Part shown: piece after piece, positions 1 through 8,399 of the stretch
Layout of the letters: the number at the start of each line of letters is the position of its first letter
How positions within the stretch are numbered: position 1 is the stretch's first letter
NCBI GenBank assembly: GCA_038744685.1
Contig: JBCDMB010000014.1
Location: 1-64,000 of the forward strand
Reading direction: 5' to 3'
Length of the DNA stretch: 64,000 bases
From: Verrucomicrobiota bacterium
GTDB taxonomy: Bacteria > Verrucomicrobiota > Verrucomicrobiia > Opitutales > Puniceicoccaceae
Translations under genes and position numbers: made by a program
The notes under the pieces: model-generated
The model's input: only the letters and a program-made list of their open reading frames with translations
Told to the model about the DNA's origin: nothing
The model's database searches: none

Positions 1-2316
1 AGCGGCGGGTTCTGGGACAGGAACGACTTCGCCGTCGGCCAGCTGGATTGTCTCATCGCCTGGGAAGTCGGCAAAAACAATCTGGGAACGTTGCTGGGCG
101 GAGAGGCCACTATCATTGGATCCGAAGAACAATTGATCAATTCCGTTACCGGTGCCGACGATGCCTTCCCAGTTGACGATGGTGAGGGTGGCCCCTGGAT
201 CCCAGAGCACCCCGGAGCTATCGGCAAACTGGAGAATAGAGCCGTCGCCGGGTGTATCGCCAAAATCAATGACAGAGTTAGCTGTAAGGGTGAGGGTTCC
301 GAGAACGTCGTTGAAGTTGTTCGTATTGAGGGTTCCACCTGCTAGAACCATATCGGTGGAGTTGCCAATTTGATCGTTGGAGCCCAGAAGTAGAGTGCCG
401 TTTTCGATGCGGATGGTATCGGCGGAGATGTCGTTTATCGAAGAGTCGATAGTCGTGGTGCCAGACCCTGCTTGGGTGATCGTGCCCCATCCCTCCGTTT
501 CGGTTCCGGCGGAGGTGCCGCTGATGGAGACGTTGTCCCCAGTGTTAAAAGTGAGGTTAGGAGAGTTGGTAATGTTGGCAGCAGTGTCGATGACCAGATC
601 TGCCTGCAATTCCAGCGTTCCAGCGGTGCCGGGACTACCCCCATCAACGGTTGCAGTGGAACTGATTTCCGTTGTTCCTTGTTCGACAGTGATTGTACCG
701 TTGTTGAAAAGGTTGATGCTTCCATCAAGCTCAATGGTCGAGTCAGTCTGTCCGATGAGGTTGATCGATGCGGTGGCTCCATCGACGGTCATTTCGTCGT
801 TCTCGCCTATATTTATCCGGTTGACGTTATTCCTCGGACCGGTGATGTCGATGGTCAGCGATCCGGTGTTGGTGACGTCAATGTTAACCCCATCTCCACT
901 AGTGCCCTGAGTAGCAAATTCATCTCCTGCATTGAGTTGGACTACTCCTCCCGAGATGATGATTTCGGAGTTTGGGCGGATCTGGATATCGTCACCTACA
1001 GTAACGGTCGTGGTCCCACCGGTAGAAACCAGCTGGCCTGGATTTGCTGCGTTCGTGCCAATGAAAAAATCGCGGTTCTGTTCGTTGGGCGCCGAGTCAA
1101 TGTTGATGGTTCCACCATTGTTGGTGAGCGGTTCGCCGCGAAGGGTAATCGGATCAGCAACTGTTTGGCTCAGGTTGAGGGTCCCACCGTTATTGACGGT
1201 AATGGCCCCGGCCCCGGCAATGTTGTTGGCCCCGTCGGCCGCGCCCAAAGTAATATCACCGCCTCGAGTGGCGTCCACTGTGCCGTCATTAACAATCAGA
1301 CCACCGGAAAAGGTCTTACTGCCAACGGTGAAAGTGAGAGTGCCATCTCCTTCCTTGGTGATTCCGCCCGCGCCGGACAGGGTTCCGGATAGGGTGTGGT
1401 CGACCGCGCCGGCAACGGTGATCTCCTGTGGACCACCAGTGACTACGCCTGTTCCCGTAAACGTGAGATCGTTGGTTCCTTCAACCGAATAGTCGTCGTT
1501 GATTGAGTAATCGTTGGATATCGATCTGGAAGCTCCAAAGGCTTCGACTGACCCCCCATCTATCGTGAAGTCTCCCGTCCCAAGGGCGGCGTTGGAGCCG
1601 ATCTCAATCGTTCCGTCATCGAGAACCACACCTCCGGAAAAGCTGTTAGCGGTATCGGTGAGGCGAAGAATACCACTGCCATTCTGGGTAATGCCTCCTG
1701 AATCCAAGATCTGACTGTGTATGATCGTTCGGCTGGTCCCCGTCACAAAAAGATCATCTCCGAATATTAGTCTAAAGAAATGGTCTCCACCGAGTGTTCC
1801 GAAAGTGAGACCGGATTCCGCTGTGGAATTGTTTTGGATGAGGAGATCGTCGAAAATTGCTACGTTGGTCCGTCGGTTGTCGGTGTTCGTAAATCCAATG
1901 ACGTGCTGTTGGTTGCCGGAAACCTCAAGATCGGCAACGCCGTCACCGGTTTGGTCGAAAATGACAAAACGATTGGCGCCGCTTGAGCGCAGCCGGTAAT
2001 TGTGTTCGGTCCCTGCGAAAATCATCTCCCCGACGGATTGGTTTTCCGAATTCACAACCACGGTTTGTTGCCCAGTGCCCGGCGGAAGATCACCGAAAGT
2101 GGCGCTGTCCCCAGCACCATCTGGCACCAAGCTATTCCAGTTTGCAACATTCGTCCAACTGTTGTTCATGCCACCGTCATCCCAAACAGTAATTACTTGT
2201 GCCCCGAGTGGAAACATCGTTCCAAGAAATGAAAAAGCACAGAGAAGCCGTAGGAACTTCTGGATGGAGTCGAACGGCAGGTGCCCAAGTTTCAATAACT
2301 TTTCTGTTAATCCCAC
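1..2316 (-). CDS. PEP-CTERM autotransporter-repeat surface protein, C-terminal end cut by window edge
   Basis: Large secreted surface protein read on the minus strand; the frame is consistent where I checked it near 2316, 1632, 192 and 18. The N-terminus has a hydrophobic stretch and then the WDDGG...NSWTNVANW opening typical of proteins with autotransporter-associated beta-strand repeats. The middle is Gly/Asn/Thr-rich repeats (GGVVLDDGTIEIGSNA near 1560-1640). The last visible codons read VPEPAA, the start of a PEP-CTERM sorting signal, so only the membrane helix and basic tail lie beyond the left edge. No ATG fits well: candidate starts are GTG at 2316 and TTG at 2295, without a clear ribosome site. 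It is a close paralogue of the next gene (2445-4001) with extra repeats in the middle. It is the presumed substrate of the exosortase at 4154-5710. The exact start is uncertain. Confidence 0.85.
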   Translation of the reverse strand, partial: MGLTEKLLKLGHLPFDSIQKFLRLLCAFSFLGTMFPLGAQVITVWDDGGMNNSWTNVANWNSLVPDGAGDSATFGDLPPGTGQQTVVVNSENQSVGEMIFAGTEHNYRLRSSGANRFVIFDQTGDGVADLEVSGNQQHVIGFTNTDNRRTNVAIFDDLLIQNNSTAESGLTFGTLGGDHFFRLIFGDDLFVTGTSRTIIHSQILDSGGITQNGSGILRLTDTANSFSGGVVLDDGTIEIGSNAALGTGDFTIDGGSVEAFGASRSISNDYSINDDYSVEGTNDLTFTGTGVVTGGPQEITVAGAVDHTLSGTLSGAGGITKEGDGTLTFTVGSKTFSGGLIVNDGTVDATRGGDITLGAADGANNIAGAGAITVNNGGTLNLSQTVADPITLRGEPLTNNGGTINIDSAPNEQNRDFFIGTNAANPGQLVSTGGTTTVTVGDDIQIRPNSEIIISGGVVQLNAGDEFATQGTSGDGVNIDVTNTGSLTIDITGPRNNVNRINIGENDEMTVDGATASINLIGQTDSTIELDGSINLFNNGTITVEQGTTEISSTATVDGGSPGTAGTLELQADLVIDTAANITNSPNLTFNTGDNVSISGTSAGTETEGWGTITQAGSGTTTIDSSINDISADTIRIENGTLLLGSNDQIGNSTDMVLAGGTLNTNNFNDVLGTLTLTANSVIDFGDTPGDGSILQFADSSGVLWDPGATLTIVNWEGIVGTGNGIDQLFFGSNDSGLSAQQRSQIVFADFPGDETIQLADGEVVPVPEPAA

Positions 2317-2444
2317 TCGGAATGAGGCTCGCTTGCGGGCTCTCTCGGGTCAAGGAAGAATTGGTTTCGTTTCGGGAGGCGATTTGGGAAAGGTCAATGA
2401 ATACGCTGGTGGGTCACACTTTGCACCGTCTTTCGTGATGAAGA

Positions 2445-4001
2445 TTAAAGCTGATCCTTCTTGAAGTCGCGGATTCTTAGGGAAATCTGAGCGATCCGTT
2501 TGCGTTCTCTCCAACCGATGAGTGCGGCCAAGCCAAGTGTGGCGGCAATAGCGGCGGGTTCTGGGACAGGAACGACCTCGCCGTCGGCCAGCTGGATTGT
2601 CTCATCGCCTGGGAAATCGGCAAAAACAATCTGGGAGCGCTGAGTGGGGCTGAGGCCGTTGCCATCGGATCCAAAGAACAATTGATCAATGCCGTTCCCG
2701 GTGCCGACGATACCCTCCCAGTTAATAATGGTAAGGGTAGCTCCGGGATCCCAAGGCACCGCGGAGCTATCGGCGAACTGCAAAATGGAGCCGTCGCCGG
2801 GCGTATCGCCAAAATCAATGGTGGAGTCAGCATTGAGGGTGAGAGTGCCGAGAACCTCATCGAAGTTGTTGGTATTGAAGGTCCCACCGGCCAAAACCAT
2901 GTTTGTGGAGTTGCCAATTTGATCGTTGGAGCCCAGTAGGAGTGTCCCTTCATTGACCACAATGTCGCCGGTGAAAGTCTTGGAGCCTCCAGAGAAGGCG
3001 AGGGTGCCGTCGCCTTCCTTGACCAGTCCTCCAGCACCCGAAAGGGTTCCGGAAAGCGTGTGAGTGACTGAGGGATCGGCAACGGTGATCTGCTGTGCTC
3101 CTGCGGCGAGCGTTCCCTCTCCGGAAAAGGTGAGATCGTTGGTTCCTTCAACCGAATAGTCGTCGTTGATCGTGTAATCGTTGGAGATCGTTCGTGCTGC
3201 TCCGAAGGCTTCGACTGAGCCTCCATTAATCGTGAAGTCTCCACTGCCCAGGGCGGCATTGGAGCCGATCTCAATCGTTCCGTCATTGAGAACCACACCT
3301 CCGGAGAAGACGTTTCCCGGATCGGTTAGGCGAAGGATACCGCTTCCGTTTTTGGTGACGGAGTTGCTACCGGCCTGGCCATTTCTGATTAAGCTGTGGA
3401 TGGTGGTTCGGCTGCTTCCGTCGACTGTGAGGTCAAAACCCCGGAGCCGGATTTCCTGGTCGTCACTGAGGGTACCGATTGTGAGGCCATTCGTTGCCGT
3501 TGAATTGTTTTCGATAAGAAGGTCGTCAAAAAGGCGAATAAAAATACCCTGTTCGGCATCAGGAACGAACCCAATGACGTGCTCTTGGTTTCCAGTTACT
3601 GACACGTTTGCGTTCCCACCGCCTGTTTCCTCAAAGTTGAGCCGTCGCGGATCAGTATTCAGAAAGGTGGAACGTATCCCATAGCTGTGTTCGTCACCCT
3701 CGAAAGTCAGTGCTCCCACTCTCTTGTTTGATCCAAGAATAACTTCTTCGAATCCCGCTCCACCTGGATCATTACCGAAGATAGCACTGTCGCCGATCCC
3801 GTTTGGAATTCCGTTGTCCCAGTTTGCACCTGCCTCCCAGAAGTTATTTAGAAATGCTCCGTCATCCCATCTGGAGACAATCTGGGATCTCAATGGGGTC
3901 AATAGCCCTAACCCAGCTAGCAGCAACAATAAGGAGAGAAACCGAGAAAAAAAGTCGGATAGCTTCCTAACGCTTTTCTGATGCTGTTTAAGCGCGGCCA
4001 C
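2445..4001 (-). CDS. PEP-CTERM autotransporter-repeat surface protein
   Basis: 518-residue exported protein. Residues 1-40 form a long basic-hydrophobic signal peptide ending near LRSQ. The body opens with SRWDDGAFLNNFWEAGANWD and continues as beta-strand repeats (SGGVVLNDGTIEIGSNAALG; LSGAGGLVKEGDGTLAFSGG) of the autotransporter-associated repeat type. The C-terminus has VPVPEPAA, a short hydrophobic helix and an Arg/Lys patch, which is the PEP-CTERM tripartite signal cut by exosortases. The last 27 residues extend beyond the usual short basic tail. The start is GTG. Its last roughly 130 codons are nearly identical to those of the gene to the left, and another near-identical stretch covers 3120-3300 versus 1430-1640, so the two arose by duplication. 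Likely located in or outside the outer membrane; ligand unknown. Confidence 0.9.
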   Translation of the reverse strand: MAALKQHQKSVRKLSDFFSRFLSLLLLLAGLGLLTPLRSQIVSRWDDGAFLNNFWEAGANWDNGIPNGIGDSAIFGNDPGGAGFEEVILGSNKRVGALTFEGDEHSYGIRSTFLNTDPRRLNFEETGGGNANVSVTGNQEHVIGFVPDAEQGIFIRLFDDLLIENNSTATNGLTIGTLSDDQEIRLRGFDLTVDGSSRTTIHSLIRNGQAGSNSVTKNGSGILRLTDPGNVFSGGVVLNDGTIEIGSNAALGSGDFTINGGSVEAFGAARTISNDYTINDDYSVEGTNDLTFSGEGTLAAGAQQITVADPSVTHTLSGTLSGAGGLVKEGDGTLAFSGGSKTFTGDIVVNEGTLLLGSNDQIGNSTNMVLAGGTFNTNNFDEVLGTLTLNADSTIDFGDTPGDGSILQFADSSAVPWDPGATLTIINWEGIVGTGNGIDQLFFGSDGNGLSPTQRSQIVFADFPGDETIQLADGEVVPVPEPAAIAATLGLAALIGWRERKRIAQISLRIRDFKKDQL

Positions 4002-4137
4002 TTAAGGGAGAAATGACAAGGAAGCTTTTTTCGGTCAAGGAACAATGACATAACAGCATCATCCGTGACCGGTTCGGTTCAGGAAAAGGCTTTTACTTGA
4101 ACCAGACGCTTCTCGTCGATTTTCTGAGTCTGGTGTG

Positions 4138-4144
4138 AAAAAGG
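4138..4144 (+). promoter_or_regulatory. Probable ribosome binding site choosing GTG 4154
   Basis: AAAAAGG lies nine bases before GTG at 4154. The alternative TTG at 4145 directly abuts it and would leave no spacing, so GTG 4154 is the better start for the exosortase gene. Confidence 0.5.
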
Positions 4145-4153
4145 TTGGCTTTC

Positions 4154-5710
4154 GTGAAACTGTCTCAATTACACCCTTTTAGTGGACCTGTTTTGGTTCT
4201 TTTTCTTCTCTGGGCGGATCTTGTTTGGGTGGTCCATCGTGAATGGATTTACAATGAACAGTATAGCTATGGGTGGCTGACCCTTTTTCTGCTGATCTAT
4301 TTGCTCTATGTCCGGATTTCGGATCGGCCCGCAGGAACGCCAAGCAGGTTTACTATCAGCTGGTTCTTGGTGTTGGGTATTCTTCTTCTAACCGCAAACC
4401 GGATCATTTTGGAATCGAATCCGGAGTGGCGTCTAGCGATCTGGACGCAGGCATTGCTGGTTTACGGCATGACTTTACTTCTGCTTTGGAAGTTGGGTGG
4501 ACGGACTTGGCTGCGCCACTTCGCTCCGGTTTTTGCCTTGATGCTGTTTGCTGTTCCTTGGCCTACATTTGTGGAAAACCCGGTAACGGGCGGTTTGATG
4601 CGGGCGGTTGCCGGTATTGTTGTGGAGGGCATGAATTTTCTTGGCTTCTACGCGGAGCGGTCTGGAAACTTGATTCGCCTTCGGGAGGGTTGGGTTGGAA
4701 TAGACGTCGCCTGTAGTGGCGTTCGCAATCTTCAGTCAACCCTCATGTCGGCTTGGTTTGTCGGCGAACTTTTTCGCTTTGTTGCTACTGGACGGCTTCT
4801 TCTTTTGGTCCTTAGCGGGTGTGCGTCACTCGTAATCAATGTTGGGCGAACTACGATCCTTACTTGGACCACACACCGGAGTGGGTCCGATTTAACCGAG
4901 TCAATCCACGATCCTGTTGGTCATCTGGTTTCGCTGATCGCTTTCGTGTTCTTACTCATCGTTGCCTTTTTTCTCAGAAGGTATTTTTCGCGTCCCCCTG
5001 TTAAACCTGAGGATCTCAACAGCGGGACCTCAACATTCTCCGGAGCTGTTGAATCAAATTTGAGACAGACTGGTTGGTTTTTTGCCATTGTCTTTCTAGT
5101 CGCTGGTTACGGTCTCACTGAGTTATGGTTTCTCAGGTCCGAACGCTCGCTTCCGGCTCCGCAGGTAGTAGAAATCGACTGGAGCAACTTTCCTGTCGAT
5201 GTCGAGTTTGTCGAGATTGCCTCCGCGATCCGTGGACAACTCAAGTACGATGTGGGAGTCCAGGCTGAGTGGGTGGATCCAAATGAAGAAATTGAGTGGC
5301 AGGTTTTTTCTTTTTCATGGACGGAGGGAAGTGTTTCGCCATTCGTTGGAGTCCATAGGCCGGAGGCGTGCATGCCAGCTTCCGGTTTTCGGATGACTGC
5401 AGATCATCCGCCATTGACTATTGGTCTTGGTGACCGGGAATTTGAGTTTGAAGTCAATACGTTTCATTTCCTGGATCAGCCGTATCAGGTCTACTATGCT
5501 ACGTGGACTGATTTTTTAGGATCCGAGCTTCCCGTTGTTCGAACTGCAAGAGATCGACTTCGATTCGCTTGGGAAGGTCGGAGAGTAACTAACCGACGCT
5601 CACTTCAGATAGTAATTGAAGGGCTGGAATCGGAGAGTTTTGCTCGTCGTAAGGTGGTCGAGTTCCTTGGGAAGACGCTTAAATGGGGAAGTTCATCTGA
5701 AACCAGCTAG
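4154..5710 (+). CDS. Exosortase fused to EpsI-like C-terminal domain
   Basis: Integral membrane transpeptidase expected to cut PEP-CTERM tails and pass the proteins on toward the surface. From GTG 4154 it is 518 residues. The first about 290 residues hold roughly eight membrane segments and the exosortase triad: Cys in GIDVACSGVRN (about residue 187), Arg in NVGRTT (about 232) and His in SIHDPVGH (about 252). One more membrane helix near residue 310 leads into a soluble domain of about 200 residues containing VHRPEACMPASGF, the signature of EpsI (exosortase-associated) proteins. In many bacteria EpsI is a separate gene; here it is fused. It is the main plus-strand gene of the region, divergent from its two likely substrates and convergent with the ligase gene at 5760. 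The exact exosortase subfamily was not assigned. Confidence 0.93.
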   Translation: MKLSQLHPFSGPVLVLFLLWADLVWVVHREWIYNEQYSYGWLTLFLLIYLLYVRISDRPAGTPSRFTISWFLVLGILLLTANRIILESNPEWRLAIWTQALLVYGMTLLLLWKLGGRTWLRHFAPVFALMLFAVPWPTFVENPVTGGLMRAVAGIVVEGMNFLGFYAERSGNLIRLREGWVGIDVACSGVRNLQSTLMSAWFVGELFRFVATGRLLLLVLSGCASLVINVGRTTILTWTTHRSGSDLTESIHDPVGHLVSLIAFVFLLIVAFFLRRYFSRPPVKPEDLNSGTSTFSGAVESNLRQTGWFFAIVFLVAGYGLTELWFLRSERSLPAPQVVEIDWSNFPVDVEFVEIASAIRGQLKYDVGVQAEWVDPNEEIEWQVFSFSWTEGSVSPFVGVHRPEACMPASGFRMTADHPPLTIGLGDREFEFEVNTFHFLDQPYQVYYATWTDFLGSELPVVRTARDRLRFAWEGRRVTNRRSLQIVIEGLESESFARRKVVEFLGKTLKWGSSSETS

Positions 5711-5759
5711 GGCCTCTTCGGATATTTCTTGTTTCTGGACCCATCAACAGCGAGGCGAG

Positions 5760-8150
5760 CTAGTTGCTTCGCTCGGAAAGCCACTTTGCATAGCCTTGTG
5801 CGGCATCCGCTTTTTGGTTCGTTTTTGCCGAGGCGAAACCGAGCCAATAAAGAGTCTCAGGTGGGCGGCCTGGAAGCTCCTGCAAACGCTTGGCAGTTCG
5901 GTAGGCGTCGTGCCATCTTTCGCTGCTTAGATAGGCTTGGAGTAACCGGAGGGCAAGCACAGGATCTTCCGATTGGGTCAGCGTTAAAGCGCGTAGGCGC
6001 TTTAATTCATAGTCAGTCAAGACTTGATCGGGCAGTGGTATGGGCTCGACCCGCGTCTCAAACAGTGAGAGTGCCTCCTCGTAACGGCCTTTTCCGACTA
6101 AGGCCTGCATAGCGGTTGACCAAGTCTGTTCTTGGTTTTCGGTTAGGCTAAGGTCAAATAATGAGAGGACCCGATCATACGATCTTCTTTGTTTAAGTTT
6201 TTCTAGGATAGAGCGCTGTGTCGCAGCCGGGAGAACCTCCCAGTCTGTCCGAAGCTTTGGCATCTCCTCTTCTGTATCGACCGAACCGGACGGTAACGCC
6301 ATCCAATACGCAGCAATCAGCTCCTCATCTGTTCCTGCTAATTCACGAAGCCGCGAATAATGGATCGGGTTGGATGCTGTCTTCTGGAGAATCAGGCGAT
6401 AAGTTTCTATAGGGGTCCTTGTCCTCTCCAAAGCGCTCTCGAATGCTCTAAATGCTCTTGGGAAATCATCCATTGCAACGAGGAAGAGACCTTCTCTAAG
6501 AGGAATTTCCGGGCTGGTAGGCACTAGGAATTGAGCTTTCTCAAAAGAATGCATAGCAGCCTGTGGGTCTTCATTGTAAGTTTGCACCGCAGACCGGAAA
6601 TAGGGTTGCCATTGGAGTGGACGGGTTGCCAACGGTTCTTTCGCTTCTGAAGCGTAGGTTCCTAGCAGAGGGGACTGGAATGCAGTAAGAGTTAGAATTC
6701 CAAGACCTGCACAAAAAAGAACGGCACCTCCTCCTCTCCAAAATTGACGAACCAGCTTTCGTTCAGAAGACGGATTATTCTGATAAGGAAGCGCAAGAGC
6801 GAATAAGACAATGGCGAGAAGAACCGTCCCAAGTCTATGGGCACCAACGTCGACGAAGCTGTGGGCGAAGAATGGAACAAGAGCCGCGAGGGCTATCAGC
6901 CGGTACAGTTCATCGATCGAGTTGTCATAATGCTCAAAATCCTGAACGACGACGTTTTTGGGTCGGCGAAGCTGAAGCAACAGCGCACCAAAGCAGATGA
7001 CGACAAGGCTCAGGCCAAAAAGACCGATTTCCGCTACCCACCAAAGCCAATCGCTTTCTGGGTGCAAAATCGTTCGAGGCGCCACTGAATCGCTCCTGTA
7101 TTGCGGAAACACATAGGAGAACTGCCCCAGACCTACACCCGTTACAGGTTGGTCGGCGATCATCGACAGTGTATCTTTATAAATAAGCCAGCGGAAATCG
7201 GGAGGAGTATTGGTTTCTTCGGTCAAATCGTCTGAAAGTAGTGCGAGAAAATCCATCATTCGGTCACGAGCTTCTCCGCCGAAAAAGACAAAGAAAGCAA
7301 AGAGAATGAAAGCCAATGCCGGAGCAAACCTGAGCAGGCGGGTAGAGAAACGTTTTCCACTTTTTGCCTGAAGTAGAAGCAAGGTTACCATCCCAGAGGA
7401 CCAAGCTACAAGAGCTCCCTTTGATGTGGTTTGAAAGGTGGCGTAGAGAAGCAGACAGCCGAACAGAAACTGCAGGGACGAGGCACCATAAACCCTTATC
7501 AACGGAGATGACTGTGTCTTGCGAAGGGCTTGTTGCAGCCGGTTGCGATAGGGGGCAACGAGTGCAAGGCCGAAGAAAAGAACACTACCACTTGCAAATA
7601 CCAAACCAGTCTGGTTCCGGTTCGGGAACCATGAAAAAACTTGAACAAAATCAGCCCAAGGAAGACGCAGACCTAGAATAGATGCAAATATTCCACCGAG
7701 ACCGAGAATCAAGAGAGCTCCAGCTAGCACGTGCACACAAAACTTTCGCTCATACCCCACGGGCCTCGTCGCGAGAGCCATCGCAAAAAAAGCAGAACCG
7801 GTTAGGAAAGGAAAGAGACCTTCAAGCGTGACCCACGGCTGTGGACTGGTGCTAGAGCTGATGGGAATGCTCAAGTCTTCAGCGGTCAGCCGCCAGTCGG
7901 CCAGATTGGAAGGGATCCAGATGGAGAGAAAGATCCAGATGAAAAGAGCCAACCAGCAGAATCCTACATTGCTCTGAATGCGACTATTCGGAGGATAGGC
8001 CATAAAAGCTACGCCAAGTGCGACAGCCATTGCACCAAGCGTGATAGGATGTGTTCCTCCGCCCAAAGCGATCAGAAGAGCGGTTCCTACACAAAGACCA
8101 AGAAAAATCCGGGGGGATTCAATATTTGTCGCTGGCAAACAAATAGACAT
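5760..8150 (-). CDS. O-antigen-ligase-like membrane protein fused to C-terminal TPR region
   Basis: 796 residues. The first about 480 residues carry around 11 membrane helices and the Wzy/WaaL-type periplasmic loop (DRMMDFLALL, PVTGVGLGQFSYVFPQY, ILHPESDWLWWVAEIGLFG), as in O-antigen ligase/polymerase proteins that join lipid-linked oligosaccharides. From about residue 510 the protein is soluble and helical with TPR-like units (QAAMHSFEKAQFLVPTSPEI; GRYEEALSLFETRV; PPETLYWLGFASAKTN), probably periplasmic. The gene lies downstream of the Wzc/Wza/barrel operon in the same direction, after a 249-bp gap. The pair at 13802-17262 has the same two parts as separate genes. Whether it polymerises or ligates cannot be told from sequence. 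Confidence 0.85.
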   Translation of the reverse strand: MSICLPATNIESPRIFLGLCVGTALLIALGGGTHPITLGAMAVALGVAFMAYPPNSRIQSNVGFCWLALFIWIFLSIWIPSNLADWRLTAEDLSIPISSSTSPQPWVTLEGLFPFLTGSAFFAMALATRPVGYERKFCVHVLAGALLILGLGGIFASILGLRLPWADFVQVFSWFPNRNQTGLVFASGSVLFFGLALVAPYRNRLQQALRKTQSSPLIRVYGASSLQFLFGCLLLYATFQTTSKGALVAWSSGMVTLLLLQAKSGKRFSTRLLRFAPALAFILFAFFVFFGGEARDRMMDFLALLSDDLTEETNTPPDFRWLIYKDTLSMIADQPVTGVGLGQFSYVFPQYRSDSVAPRTILHPESDWLWWVAEIGLFGLSLVVICFGALLLQLRRPKNVVVQDFEHYDNSIDELYRLIALAALVPFFAHSFVDVGAHRLGTVLLAIVLFALALPYQNNPSSERKLVRQFWRGGGAVLFCAGLGILTLTAFQSPLLGTYASEAKEPLATRPLQWQPYFRSAVQTYNEDPQAAMHSFEKAQFLVPTSPEIPLREGLFLVAMDDFPRAFRAFESALERTRTPIETYRLILQKTASNPIHYSRLRELAGTDEELIAAYWMALPSGSVDTEEEMPKLRTDWEVLPAATQRSILEKLKQRRSYDRVLSLFDLSLTENQEQTWSTAMQALVGKGRYEEALSLFETRVEPIPLPDQVLTDYELKRLRALTLTQSEDPVLALRLLQAYLSSERWHDAYRTAKRLQELPGRPPETLYWLGFASAKTNQKADAAQGYAKWLSERSN

Positions 8151-8399
8151 GAGTAGAGCAACTTCGTAAGGTTTAACAGGCTCAAACCAAAAACGAGGAA
8201 GCTCAAAAAAAGCCGATCAAATGGACAAGTTTCGTGGCCGCTCCCAAAAGTGAGGTTTCACGCCTTGGTGAGAAGACCATTTCCAGAAAAGATGCCTAGA
8301 AGTAATTTCGACATGTAGCAGCTTCTAGAGTTTTCGTCCTGTTGATGTCTCAGAGGCTTTTTGGAAATCATGACAGCACCCTTTCGAATGCGGTCATGG

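Noticed and set aside
377-2464. Several long plus-strand open frames across the first PEP-CTERM gene (for example 472-1392 and 932-1492)
   Set aside because: They mirror the low-complexity repeat codons of the minus-strand gene, which carries the signal peptide, repeat motifs and sorting signal in one consistent frame.
4002-4144. A sigma-54 type promoter (TGGCAC-N5-TTGC), which controls PEP-CTERM genes in some species, between the exosortase and its substrate genes
   Set aside because: No convincing match was found on either strand in this spacer.
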